Below, piece after piece: positions 12,001 to 23,561 of a stretch of 64,000 nucleotides of DNA. The stretch spans positions 2,492,001-2,556,000 of the forward strand of contig JAEMBT020000005.1 of assembly GCA_018873245.2 (NCBI GenBank). Reading direction: 5' to 3'. Source of the DNA: Archegozetes longisetosus (lineage: Eukaryota; Arthropoda; Arachnida; Sarcoptiformes; Trhypochthoniidae). The notes below the pieces were generated by a model. The model was not told the origin of the DNA. It ran no database searches and was given only the letters and a program-made list of their open reading frames with translations. The position numbers and the translations under genes were made by a program. Numbering within the stretch: the stretch's first letter is position 1; each line of letters begins with the position of its first letter.

Positions 12001-15000
12001 ACTTATTTGCTTTAAGTTGTCCTCTAGTCAACTATTTTCCTGCATTAGAAACACTTAGTGAGTGTGTAACGACCAAATCGAAACTTGAACTTGATCTGTG
12101 ACAATGCAGCATAAAAAGTAAACCTTGTGTTGATCATTATTAAAATAGCAAAGCTCTAATGATTGAATCTAACTGCTATAAATTGACTGATAGTAAAAGT
12201 CTACGTAGATGTAGATTGTCGTTCAAATTCAGATTTGTCCAAGTCCAACCGATTGACTGATAGCATTGAACTAACCTGACCAACACTTGATCTAACCTAA
12301 CCTAACATTGATCTTAAGTATTTTGAAAAGTTAGTTGAGCTGGCGTGAACGATCACATCTGCTCTATTAAAAGGGTTAGAAGAAATGAAGTTCTGCTAGC
12401 TTCTAGTTTAAATATAAGATAGTATTTGAGAGCGAGTAATATCCAAATGATACTTAAAGTGTTTAACTTATCAGTAATTGATGTTATGAATAGAAAGTGA
12501 ATAATCTAGATTTAAATGCTCATACTCTTGCTTATTAGAAAAGTATATTTAGTCTGAAATTAGTTGAATGAGTAATAAATACTTTGAAATGACGAAAAGA
12601 TTCGAAGGCTAAAGGAAAACAATTTTCTAAGCCAAATTGTTATTTAGTGATTTTCCTATTTCCAGTATCAAATTCATTACGTCTAAGCTAGATTCTAAAT
12701 AAACACTGTCATCACTTTTTCAACTAAAGATCAAAATTTGCTTCTTTCAAATATTAATATCGCCTCTAATCTGTGATTCAGTTGAATTAAAAAACACAAT
12801 AACTGCATTATCCTGAATATTCTGTGTTATTATTGTATTAGTTTTCTCGTAATCCAGATCAAAGCTTCAAATTAAAGGCTGTGAGAACTAGAAATCTTCA
12901 AAAGTTAAACACGAATTGATTGAAATATATCAAAATAATTCATAACTTTTCTCAAATCTATGTCAAGCCCTTCTTCGACCCGATTTATAAATCAATTATG
13001 CCTTACCATAATTTGAATTTACACAACGAAAATAGCTGAGTGTCCTGTACTTTGATCCTCAAATCTCTATTTATAGTGAACAAATGAACTTAATTTTATC
13101 ATTTTGATAAATGGAAACATTCGCATAAACTGAAAAATGCATCAATAACTTCTATCAACTTGTAACAGACTATGAATATTTTCAGACCTTTTCTATGCAT
13201 TAGTGAATAATAGAAAAATTAGAATATTTCTATGTGTTTACGCCAAATCCTATTGAGTTTGTAGAGTTTCATATTAGACTATTTCCTGTTTTGTGACACT
13301 AACCCCTATTCTAAACTGTTCTTAATTAATATATTGAATGCGTTCGACCTATCATTCAATCTTGATTTCAAGGTTCGCCAATCAAGTAAACCAAACACAA
13401 TGGCATTATCTGTTCGTTTACCTGAAGGCCGTGGTCCACATGTCGAGCATTATCTCATAGAGAATGGCGGCAACGGAAAGCTGCATTTAGAAGGTTCCGA
13501 TAACTATTTCACTGCCATTCCAATGCTGGTCTGCCATTACTCTAATTGTTGTGATGAGCTGCCAGTTCAGCTCACTTTACATAAAGTTCTCATGCAATCT
13601 TCCCGACAACAACTGACTTCCTTAGCACTATTGGGCCAAGACTTCTGGCAATCCAGTCTTTCAAAACTTACAAATGCCAACGATCTTAATAGTGATAACA
13701 ATTCTAGTTGTTCTAATTCTTTGAGTCGATGCACTTCGACGTCATGTTCGACTTTCAAGGCTGATCCTCAACCGCCACCAGTGCCACCAAAACATGATAT
13801 TTCAAGTATAGACCCGATCATCGACACTAAAAAGTCTTCAACCGTTCCGATATCTGTAGTTATGTCACAACAAGCATCTAAAACTTCAACAGTTCCAGTA
13901 TCTGTAGTTATGCCACAGAAAGCACCTAAACTGCCGCCGAAACGTCCTGACCCTCCACCAGTTCCTCCAAGAAGTAAATTTGTGTCAATAACTAACACAC
14001 AAAACTCGAACACAAATTCAGCAGCAAAGCCGTCGTCGCCTCCGAGTAAGATAACTATTAAGACAAATGTCTCGACTAATCAAAGCTCACAAGAAATTGC
14101 TCCAAACACTGAGATAACTTTAATCCAAATAAGTGACGATAATTCTCACAGACTTTCGATAACTAGTTCCAATTCATCTTCTAGTCATTTAACTGATAAT
14201 ACGCCACAAGAAGCTTCAAAGAATGTGTCAAATGCTCAAAAGAAGGTGGCGTGTTATAGAAGCTCATTAAATGATAAAGAAAGTGATTACGAAGATATTT
14301 GGGGTGCAAATACTTCGTCTAAACTTACTCTCAACTCTACTCTCGAAGGTATTACTGAAAAAGATTCATCTGTTAAGTGCCATCAAAGTACACAAACCAC
14401 ATCCTCGATCAAAGCTACAGCCGATCGTCAAATTTCAAGTCCTTTCTATATGGATCCGATCGATGCGATACCAAACACAAGATTTAACTTTCCAAAGACG
14501 TCACCTATGAGACGATCGGATACTGATTTGAATGAGATAAAGCCCTACAATAATTCTCTATTGGGTCACTCAATGGAAAGTTTGATCGATAACATAAGGA
14601 CTCAGTCATCGCAAATGAACACATGTCAACAACTGTTCAATTTGGCTGATCCTAACCTTCAGGACGCATCAGTTCAAGTGGGCTGTGGTACTATTTTACG
14701 AGTCAAGTCAAGAGACGTTCGTGAAACTTCGTGGCCGCTCGACAACTCATGGCAATGGCTTGACGACAACCTTTCATTTATTTGTGGCAGAGATTCAACT
14801 CTACCATTTAGAAGGAATTTGACACCTGGCTGTCGCAGAAGTAGTTTTGTTGAATCGATGAAAAGTGACGTGACAACAGTAGAAGACCTAATTGTACTTC
14901 AGGCTCCAGAGCTAAGTGTTCCTAAAGTATCACATCTGACAAATGGTAATGCAACCACTCCTGCCAATATTGATCAGCAAAATAATGGTCTACATTACGA

Positions 15001-16799
15001 CAATTTAGCCATTTATCACAATAACAGCGAAAAGATCGCTAAACAGGAAACCAATGATACTGACACTGAGTTTTCAGAGCCCTGGGATAGCGATTGGTGG
15101 GAAGGGCTAATCAAAAAAGTATTTCCGCGAAATACTTTGATGCAGCTCAGTCCTGACAATGAAGAACACGATTTTCTTCTCAATAAAGACTTGAAAGACC
15201 TGAATACAACCTGTGAGAATGCGTCAACAATCACGAGCTTATCGGATAGTCATAGAACCAGCACTTTTGACATAACAGAAGTCAGTTCTATCGGCGAATT
15301 ACGTTCAGCTACTTCTGCTTCTGAAAACAAAGAGTCGACTGCAAGTGATAGACTGACAGTCTTGGAGGCGAACGATGTCGGTCAAAATATTTGTAATTAT
15401 ATTTTTAAATTGGCAGCTGAAGGAAATAACACTTTCGCTAAAGCTATCGATCATTTCATTCAGTGCACAAAAGAAAGCAATGAGATAAATCCAATTATGT
15501 AAGTAATACCGATTACTATTATGGTTAATCTTATGAATAGGATTCATGTGAAAGCAGTTGAAATTAATTTCTAGTTGCCTAATGCAGTTTTAGATCCAGT
15601 TTGATTCTTATTTCTAATATTACAGAGTTATGAGAAACATTCGGCAGTTCATGAATGGTATGAAGAACTATCTTGTAAAGCATGGAGAGGGACAGTTGGA
15701 TCAAATGGTTCAACAAGAAAGAAGCAAATTGAAGCAGAATGAGTTTTTGAATATTGATGCCATACTCGAGGGCGCTTTGCACAAACTTGTTATCAAGCCC
15801 TTGAAGAATTTTTTGTATCAGCTATTCATAAATGAATACAATAGAAACGGATCACTAAAAATATTGTCCAAGAACATCAAAGATGCGCAAACCAAAAGTG
15901 CCGAAGAACTGGGAGTTCGACCAGAATTGCTTCCTCTCGACCACAAAGCTATGATTGAGATTCAAAAGCATTTGTATAAACTTCAACAGTCATACTCACC
16001 ATTGAAAAAATTAGAGTACTTATTAACCAGTATTTCAACGATTTACAACAGTGTTCGACACCAGCAAAAGAAGCGGTCGCGCAGTGATTCCAGTTCTCAA
16101 TTAAAGGCCGATTACGCGTCTTTTGGTGCCGAAGATTTTCTACCGATCTTCATATATGTCTTAATCCAATGCGGAGTCATTTCAGCCGAAATAGAAGCTG
16201 ATTATATGTTCGGTTTGTTACATCCATCGATACTTAGCGGCGAAGGAGGATATTATTTGACAACTTTGAGCAGTGCTGTCCATGTGTTGAAAAATATGCA
16301 CGACTCGCAAACAGATACCAATACGGTTAGTACTAGTAATGAGTCAAGTAACTGCAATTCATCTCCAGTTGGAATTGTACCGAAAATAAATAGTTCTTCG
16401 AGTGAAATAAGTGTGACATCTTGTTCGTCGCGTAATTCGCCTTACACTAATCTAAAGCTTCCCTCAATCGCTGACTTACAGGGGTATATGAAGATTATGA
16501 TACCCGACGAATTAACTTCTAACATCGTGTCCAAGACTCTACCCGTTCGGCCAAATATGACCACTAAAGAAGTTTGCAAAATGATTGCTCACAAGTTCAA
16601 GATTACTAATCCTGAAGATTTCGGTCTATTCAAATTGACTAATGGAGAAGAGAATCAACTGAACGAAAACGATTTTCCCCAAATGATTAAGTCAGAATCG
16701 TTAAGCAGTGGCCAACAGTGTCAATTCACTTACAAGCGATGTGACGCTAAATTCATTTGGCCCTTAACTCAACTTGAAGTTATATCGCCACCTAATTGA
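9091..16799 (+). CDS. spri: Sprint / Ras and Rab interactor (RIN) family Rab5 GEF
   Basis: RIN proteins are Ras effectors that activate Rab5 on early endosomes downstream of receptor tyrosine kinases. Six exons close in phase to 1369 aa: 9091-9198, 10074-10302, 10407-10624, 11139-11393, 13373-15498, 15626-16799. An SH2 domain (residues about 232-335) spans the exon 4/5 junction: LERLIRCHPIWFLPEI and VHLLQGKEPGCF, then SSKPNTMALSVRLPEG. PPPVPP motifs at about 404 and 463 are likely SH3 ligands. The VPS9 exchange domain in exon 6 has LPLDHKAMIEIQKHLY, then GAEDFLPIFIYVLIQC, which carries the conserved acidic and Pro-Ile/Val-Tyr positions. A C-terminal RA domain follows (DLQGYMKIMIP to FIWPL). 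The Arg of the SH2 phosphotyrosine pocket (FLVR-like) is replaced by the exon-border sequence GCFIVRQSS, so an Arg is still present. Other 5' exons or isoforms cannot be excluded; the chosen ATG is followed by a clean exon and donor. Confidence 0.93.
9548..9601. repeat. Three-copy 18-bp tandem repeat in sprint intron 1
   Basis: Three imperfect 18-bp units begin TTGCA at 9548, 9566 and 9584 and end CTCTA. The minus strand is open through them and would read as a Cys-Asn/Lys-Arg repeat, but that frame has no splice or family support. Confidence 0.8.
11394..13372. other. Sprint intron 5
   Basis: A 1979-bp intron splitting the SH2 coding region, with donor GTGAGT and acceptor TTTCAAG. It is AT-rich and I see no nested gene. 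A short CTAACCTAACCTAAC near 12292 resembles the arthropod TTAGG telomere unit but has only three copies. Confidence 0.7.
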
Positions 16800-19054
16800 C
16801 TGGTTTTCTACTAAATCCATTATATTATGTGAATTATTAAATTTGTATAAATTTTTAGAACCATTTATTAACTGCTTGATAAGGATTTTCTAAATTTGAA
16901 TATCGGTTTAATATTGGATTTATATGTTTGTCAATGCATTTGAAAATTTAATGTATTTAATAAGCGAATAATTATGTATTTAACTAATTCTTAGTATGAA
17001 TTTTATAGGTGATTATATAATTATTTTAGACTATAATTCTTGTTTTTAACAATTTGTAAGTTTATTTCCATTCAACTAATCAGAAAATGATTATCACTTG
17101 TAAATTAGTTTGTGATTTCTTCAAATTTATATTTATTAGAGTGACAGACAACTAATTAATTCTGCGTCAGAGTTTTAGTAATAAAGTTCAGTTATCCAAT
17201 TCTAAGTTATTTTCAGGTTGCGTTTAAGTTTATGGAATATTATCTTCATTTTTAAGCCATATCCTAACACTAGTTCAATAGATTGATAGATCACGGCAGT
17301 AGTTTTCGATTAAGCGAGAAATGAATCATATTTTTATTAGTTAAAGCTTATTATATATGAGAGTGTTTGAAAAGTTGTGGCAATATTGTTTGTAAATTGT
17401 TACAAGCAAATTCCTACAACTTTCCAAACACCCCAAACCACATATCAATACAACGAGTAAATTAGTTTAAAGCTTTTCGCTCAAAATCTATGCTTTAATT
17501 CATTTAACTAATTACGTTTTCAATTTGTAAGATTACATCTTGCTTTAGATAAATAATACTTTCATTTCTAACAACCATTGTCTCCAATTGATTTGTTGTT
17601 TGAAATTCCAATCAATTATTAGACTACACTTTATGTGCCAATCATTGATTTTCAAAATTTTTTTCATTCAATATAATTTATTCATTCATATCAATGGTTC
17701 ATATTGATAATAGGAACAAATTTGTTTACTCTTAATTGAAATGATGATAATGTGGATCAAATTGATTGTAAAATTAATAATACTTGTGGTATTATTCGAA
17801 TTGGTTGGTGCGCCAATCAATTAGAAGAACAAAAAGATGACAGTTTGAAAAGTTTGTCAATTTTATGAGATATAACCAAGTTCGTTGATTATCTTTTCGT
17901 ACAAATGGTCTAAATTCTGATTATTTTTAGTATTGTTTTCATTGTAATAGTTCTGTTTCCGTATATTTGTGGTTTTCGTATCGGATTCTGTATATTTTAC
18001 TACTTCTTTATTCTACGAAAGTTTGATTGGCACAAATTATTGCGACTTCTATCATTAAAGTCGTACCATTTATTATCCAGCAGTTGTTGGAAACCAAGTG
18101 ACACCGCAAGAAGTTTGAGCATTACAATTCCAGAAAAATTATCAAACAAGTCAATGAAAACAATGAAATAAGAATTAATTTTGGAACAAATAAAGAATTA
18201 AACTAAAATTGAGAAAAGTTGTTCATTCATGTGATCCTAAAATGTTGCGAAATGTTAAAACTGTCTTAGTTTGCTCATTTTTAAGAAGTGATTGGAAAAA
18301 AATCATATTCAAATACTTAAGTTTGGGTGATTTTGTTACTTGAGTTGAGAACTTAAATGAGAATTAGGATCAATTTTGAAGTGATAGTTTAATAATTATT
18401 TTGAATAGTGGTCAAAGTTTTATTGACAAACTCATGTAAGTTAAGGTTAAACCTGAATCGATTCATTACTACAAACGTTGCAATTTATTCGATTAAATAG
18501 TTATCAATAATATAGTTGTAAATTAAGCTTTTAGTGAGTCATATCAACAAAATACCCCAATTAGTTCCTCTCATTAAACATTCACTATTTGAAAGTCAAT
18601 CAAAACTGTAGAGATTTTTGACGATTGAAAAGAGTTTAGAACTTTTTGATTAGTCGATAGTTTCAAACTTTTGGCTTTAAAATGACCTAAAGTTTGATCT
18701 ATTGATTGAATAAACGTATATTGTTCGTAAAACTAGTAATTGGAAGCTAATAATACTTCAATTAAACGAGTGTTTTTATTAAAATTATGGACAAATAAAA
18801 GGAAAACAATTTTATTAGAATTAAATCATAATAATTATTAATTTACGCTAATTATCTCATTCCACCGAATTGTCGTCAGATTTGAGTCAGAGTTGAAAAG
18901 GAGGCATTTATTGTCAATTTAGTCATCAATAGTATTGTTGAATGACGCCATTCAGCCAATTATTATTTCATTTTCGTCAACTTCTACCAAAACCGATTAC
19001 GTCTTAACACAAATCCAGATTAAAAATCAATTAATTCATCCAACAGAGGATAAT
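16800..19054. other. Sprint 3' flank and BTBD9-like upstream region
   Basis: No protein gene seen in 2.25 kb. The 3' UTR of sprint should lie here; an AATAAA occurs near 17179. The notable content is the hairpin at 17361-17434, listed separately. Confidence 0.55.
17361..17434 (+). ncRNA. Pre-miRNA-like hairpin (candidate)
   Basis: The two arms pair over about 33 base pairs: 17361-17395 with 17400-17433. The loop is 4 nt (17396-17399). There are three mismatches (62/432, 70/424, 81/413, last digits), one bulged A at 17385 and two G-U pairs. Length, loop and scattered mismatches fit an animal miRNA precursor. I do not recognise the arms as a known miRNA family. It lies about 560 bp after the sprint stop, so it could be in that 3' UTR or be its own unit; the strand is not decided. 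A small foldback transposon is the main alternative. Confidence 0.5.
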
Positions 19055-20929
19055 ATGACCAAAAGGAGTTCAACTAATTTATCTGAAATAACTAGAAGAG
19101 TGTCAACCAATCAAATGGAATGCAGTTCAGACGACGATTTGTTTGATAAAGTCTCAGATAAAGAGATGGTTGGGTCGCAAGAGATCTGTTTAACTGAATG
19201 CCACAACAGAGACATCAGTCATATGTTTCTTAATCAAGATTATTCCGATTCGATACTAACCATCGATGGTCAGAAGATTCCAGTCAATAGAAGTATTTTG
19301 GCCACTAGGAGTGATCACTTCAGAGCGCTGTTCTTCGGGAGTATGAAGGAGTCAAAACTGAATCAAATCGAATTGCCTAACATTAAAGTGGAACCTTTTC
19401 GACACATACTTTATTACATATACTCTGGAAAATTATATTTGACATCACTTAATACTGAATTAATTATCGAAATTCTCCAATTGTCTCAATACTACTGTTT
19501 CGACCAATTAGTTGAATATATCGTTAAACACCTTAAGATGTCTTTATCTATGGATAACGTATGGCTGATTCAAAAGGCCGCAAAACTGTATTCGATTCCT
19601 GACTTGATCCGAGCCTCAAATCTATTCATTGACAAAAATGCTCAACAAATACTTAATGACGAATCATTTGTGTCTCTACTCAGTTCTGATCTGATCGATA
19701 TGTTTAAAAGGGACTCCTTTTACGTCGAGTCTGAAGAAGAAATCCTCAAAAGTGTTTGCTTTTGGTTCCGTGAAAACATTGAATTCTATAATAAGAAAAC
19801 GATTGAAGAGATTTTCACTTCTGTTCGACTAAATGCTATCAAAGAGAAGACTTTCAAAACAATTATTTTAGAGTCAGGTCTTGATTACAAACTGTTTAAA
19901 GATGTTTATGAGAACCAATGCAAAGGAATACTGAAACGCGAAATCAGATTTCGCGGATCTCTAGTTCTCAATCAAAACTTGGCCTCCAGTCGATTCAATG
20001 TAAAAGTGATGAGAGGCAGAAGACGTAACAAAATGATCAACGATTGCAATCGTTGGTATTCAAGAGGCTCCAACTGTACTTGTCACAGCATTGAGACTCC
20101 CGGAGTGGCTGAGATTGTCATCTGTTTATCCAAACTATTCATTATTAATCATATCGTATTAGTTTTGTTCGATATCGGAAAGTATTCATTTAATTATATG
20201 ATTGAAGTTTCTGTTGATCGCAAGAATTGGAAACAAGTTATAGATCATCGAAGTTATTTGTGTCGTTCTTATCAGTACCTCTTCTTTGAGCCACAAATCG
20301 TTAAGTTTATTCGTATTGTTGGCAACAAATCAGTGCTGATTAATGACGGCGCCCGATATCTAGAGTTTGAAGTTTTGCACTTCGAGTGTATGTACTGTAC
20401 GGTCGATATAGAAATCGAAAGAAGTTTTGTTGTCCCCAAACGCAGTGTTTTTGAAACAAATGTCAGAGAAAGTCCTAATCCAGAGCGAAAATATCTGGAC
20501 ATTAGTTCTACTTATCCTAAGAAAATGACAACTGATGGCAAAGTTGTTAAAAACGACTTAATCCCTTTCGAAAGAGGAAGCATTTGTTGGTTTTCACAGA
20601 ATTGCGTCAATTTTCAGTTATGCCAACCATTTGTGATCGATTCGATGTGTTTTAAGTTCAATATTTCGAAGCATACTTTGCAAACAAACGCGTTTACATA
20701 TTATGTCGAAATATCTGTCGATTACGAAAACTGGAAAATAGTTCAAGATATCAAACAAATAGAAACCACTGATCAAAAAGAGACTATTAGGTTTGAGAGA
20801 CAACCGATTGTCTTCATTCGCATCGCTTCTCAGACAACTTTATTGCCAACAAATTTCGAATCATTCGAGTGTCCGATCAATAATCAAATTTCTATTTGTT
20901 CTGATTTTGCTAAAAGAAGAAAATCTTAA
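19055..20929 (+). CDS. BTBD9-like BTB/BACK/discoidin protein, intronless
   Basis: 624 aa in one uninterrupted exon. A BTB/POZ domain at about residues 50-135 (DYSDSILTIDGQKIPVNRSI, then FRALFFGSMKES) is followed by a BACK domain to about 290. Two F5/8-type-C (discoidin-like) modules follow: one around 300-445 with IEVSVDRKNWKQVIDH, one around 460-600 with YYVEISVDYENWKIV. This order is that of BTBD9, a probable Cul3 ubiquitin-ligase substrate adaptor with neuronal and iron-related roles in flies and mammals. The frame stays open 5' of the ATG to a TTG at 18935, but 19055 is the first ATG. The lack of introns, unlike the spliced genes around it, suggests intron loss or a retrocopy; the intact frame argues for function. 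Which BTBD9 paralogue it is cannot be said. Confidence 0.82.
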   Translation: MTKRSSTNLSEITRRVSTNQMECSSDDDLFDKVSDKEMVGSQEICLTECHNRDISHMFLNQDYSDSILTIDGQKIPVNRSILATRSDHFRALFFGSMKESKLNQIELPNIKVEPFRHILYYIYSGKLYLTSLNTELIIEILQLSQYYCFDQLVEYIVKHLKMSLSMDNVWLIQKAAKLYSIPDLIRASNLFIDKNAQQILNDESFVSLLSSDLIDMFKRDSFYVESEEEILKSVCFWFRENIEFYNKKTIEEIFTSVRLNAIKEKTFKTIILESGLDYKLFKDVYENQCKGILKREIRFRGSLVLNQNLASSRFNVKVMRGRRRNKMINDCNRWYSRGSNCTCHSIETPGVAEIVICLSKLFIINHIVLVLFDIGKYSFNYMIEVSVDRKNWKQVIDHRSYLCRSYQYLFFEPQIVKFIRIVGNKSVLINDGARYLEFEVLHFECMYCTVDIEIERSFVVPKRSVFETNVRESPNPERKYLDISSTYPKKMTTDGKVVKNDLIPFERGSICWFSQNCVNFQLCQPFVIDSMCFKFNISKHTLQTNAFTYYVEISVDYENWKIVQDIKQIETTDQKETIRFERQPIVFIRIASQTTLLPTNFESFECPINNQISICSDFAKRRKS

Positions 20930-22095
20930 CAATAATTATTACTTAATGTTAATGACATTCAATCATATTTTCACAAATTCGTTGATTTTTAACTAATTAA
21001 ATAATTAATTAATCGATTAATTGAATAATTTAAATGTTAATTGAAGTTATTTTTTGTATAAAAGTTATTGTAAATAAGAGACATTTGTAAAGAAGTTTTA
21101 TTTTAGAAAAAATATTTATTCATTTATTTGTTAAAAAACTTATAATTTAGCAAAAGGTTTGAGGCAAATGCATGAATGCAACAAAGTGTGAGGTAATGCA
21201 TCAATTCAACAAACTATAAAAGACTTGAATGCATCCAAACAACTGATTCAGGACAACGATTCAGGAGAGTTACAATAATTGTTTAGTTGAAACTTGAAAA
21301 CATTCCATAATATAGTTTGTATAAGAGGTTTCACTACAATAGTACTCATTATGATAAATTTATAAACTTTCAACTAATTGTTCATTTGATTTGTTTCTCA
21401 ACCACATGACTTCGTGACTAAGTCTTATACGGATTGTTTGACTTTGAATCAGAATCAAAATCAAATCGAGGTTGAGTTGAATGTGAAGATTTTCAAAATG
21501 ATTTATTGTTGGCAGTAAAGATGACAGTTTTGTAACTTTCAAATGAATAATAAGTTTTTGCTCAACTTATTGTTCATTTGACTGCTCTATTAAACCTAGC
21601 TTCTGATGATTAAGCATCAAGTTTTCCAGCTGTTTAAGACTATAAGATCGCAAACTTAAAAACAGCCAACGGTGACAAATAATGAGAGCTTAAAGTTTTA
21701 TTATAATTATATTTTTATTATTCTTTTCAAATTAAACTTCGATTATGTAGTTCTGGTTATATTTGGAGAACTTTCTCACTACTTCTAAAACAAAGCATTT
21801 TTAGGTCATTTCTGACAATTCTGTGCATAAACTTAGAGACTAAAGTCGTTAATAACCATAATAAATCTTTAGCATGTCTAAAAGTTTGAAGGCGTGAAGT
21901 GTCACAATATCTCTACCTATAATTAGTGAGGAATAAGAAATAAATTTGACACTATTAGTTTTTATGTCATTTTTGTGTGATTGGCACAATTAGTTCAAGA
22001 GCTCGATTACAATAATTAATGATTTTGCCCATACATCAAACTATCATACATAAGATTAACGTCATTATACTCTGCTATTGACGGTTCAAACACTA
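20930..22095. other. Intergenic, convergent 3' ends
   Basis: The region lies between the BTBD9-like gene (+) and the secreted RPH-repeat gene (-), tail to tail. It is AT-rich. A short perfect-like hairpin is present at 21539-21581. No gene seen. Confidence 0.5.
21539..21581. repeat. Short inverted repeat, about 18-bp arms
   Basis: TCAAATGAA-TAATAAGTT is mirrored by AACTTATTGTTCATTTGA around a loop of about 7 nt, with one mismatch. It sits between two convergent genes. Too small to call a miRNA; it may be a chance AT-rich palindrome or a 3'-end structure. Confidence 0.5.
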
Positions 22096-23292
22096 CTATC
22101 CAAAGCCCGGATTCAAGCTCGGTCCAGATCTACTCAAATCGATAGGATTTTCTGTCCATTTTATGAAACGCCCATTGACTCGGAAGCTTGGCGTAGGAAT
22201 AGCAAAGTGTTCGTCAATTTGTTCGAGAGTAGCGTCATCAGACATTGGTTGCGCATAAATCGGCAGCGGATTGAAGTGAGCGTTAGTCTCGATTTTCAAA
22301 CTAGGCTTCACAATATGCATCGGTACTGATCGACCGTTGATGTAACCTTTCTTGAGTCCTTCTTTGAGCCACTTCTTTTCGTGCCAGTGCTCTTCTTCTT
22401 TATGCTCAAACAATCTGTACTTTGAATGTTCAAAATCTTTGCTGCTGTGCATTTCTCGTCCTCCATAATCACCTTGAGGCGCGTCTGGGTCGTAATACTG
22501 ATTGTTTTTGTTTTTCCATCTAATTTCGATGGCGTACTGGTGTGGGTAATGATTTGGATCATCGCTTGCAAATGGATTGTCATTAGCTTTTGGATGATCG
22601 CTTTCTAAAGGGTTCTGATTATCGTTTTTCTCGTATTTGTTATTACTGTGGGAAATCTGGTTAGCAGTGGCTGTTCTAAACTTTTTTGGTGATCTCACTC
22701 CTTTATAATCCGAGTTTTTCAAATCCACATTGAAGCTGTTCGGTGTAGTAACTGCTTCATTGGGCGAATCAGACATTTGATTTTTCGCATCACTTAATTT
22801 GGTAATTGGTTCGTGAAAATTAAACTGATTCGGTATTGAATTAGGTGGCAAACTATCATAAAGACTGGTCGGCCGTTCAAAATTGCTTTTAGTCTCGAAT
22901 TTACCATTTTTGTCTGGCTTTCGTCTCCTCTTTGGTATTCTCTTATGAGGAGATATCAATTCATCGTCAAGTGGTTGGCTATAATGAGGTCGAGCGTGAG
23001 GCCGAGCGTGAGGTCGAGCACGAGGCCGAGTATAAGGTCGAGTATGAGGTCGAGCAGTGGGTTGAAAAGCCGGCCAATCTATATGCGAAACTGGAGGCAA
23101 ATTTCTGTTTTGTCGATGTGGTAAAATAAGAGTTATCCCATTAATAATCGGTTGATCATACAGAAATCTATCGGCATCTTCATAGTAGTCATCGAGTATA
23201 TTAATGTTTGTTATACCAAAATCACAGAACACATGAGAAATACATAAATAAATAACATATATATAGTTAACTAAAACATACTTGGATCTCAT
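22096..23292 (-). CDS. Secreted low-complexity protein with Arg-Pro-His repeats
   Basis: 398 aa, single exon, not recognised. The first ATG (23292) opens a hydrophobic stretch (YVLVNYIYVIYLCISHVFC) that fits a signal peptide cleaved near residue 22. Residues about 78-106 are a tandem tripeptide/tetrapeptide array of the ARPH/TRPY kind, encoded by 12-bp DNA units at about 22973-23052. A basic patch KRIPKRRRKPDK follows and could be a prohormone-convertase site. The C-terminal half is Asn/Asp/His/Lys-rich and ordered-looking near WHEKKWLKEGLKKGY, and there is no Cys after the signal peptide. Cuticle, silk or extracellular-matrix roles are possible, but there is no direct evidence. The next gene (Spaetzle-like) lies 269 bp upstream on the same strand and also has an RP(H/L)-rich linker. 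Confidence 0.7.
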   Translation of the reverse strand: MRSKYVLVNYIYVIYLCISHVFCDFGITNINILDDYYEDADRFLYDQPIINGITLILPHRQNRNLPPVSHIDWPAFQPTARPHTRPYTRPRARPHARPHARPHYSQPLDDELISPHKRIPKRRRKPDKNGKFETKSNFERPTSLYDSLPPNSIPNQFNFHEPITKLSDAKNQMSDSPNEAVTTPNSFNVDLKNSDYKGVRSPKKFRTATANQISHSNNKYEKNDNQNPLESDHPKANDNPFASDDPNHYPHQYAIEIRWKNKNNQYYDPDAPQGDYGGREMHSSKDFEHSKYRLFEHKEEEHWHEKKWLKEGLKKGYINGRSVPMHIVKPSLKIETNAHFNPLPIYAQPMSDDATLEQIDEHFAIPTPSFRVNGRFIKWTENPIDLSRSGPSLNPGFG

Positions 23293-23561
23293 TTTCAACA
23301 CTCAGTCTACTGTCAAAACAAACAATGACATTAATATCTTGAATCAAACTGATCAGATTGAATTATATGAGATGGATTTTGGCTGACACTTAGCTCGCGT
23401 CCTACTCTTAGCAATTAGTGCGTGAAACAAAACTACATTAAGAAGTTTGAAACAGTTTGAAGATCAGGAGTTTTTTGTGAAAATATGTGAAGAAAAAATA
23501 ATTAATATGACCTTTTATTAATAACTTACAAGACGAACAAAAATTGGAACATCGACTCTAA

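Noticed and set aside
12289..12306. TTAGG-like telomeric repeat (CTAACCTAACCTAAC)
   Set aside because: Only three units in an AT-rich intron; far too short to call an interstitial telomere.
22932..23129. Plus-strand frame rich in Glu-Val-Glu repeats
   Set aside because: It is the antisense image of the Arg-Pro-His array of the secreted protein gene.
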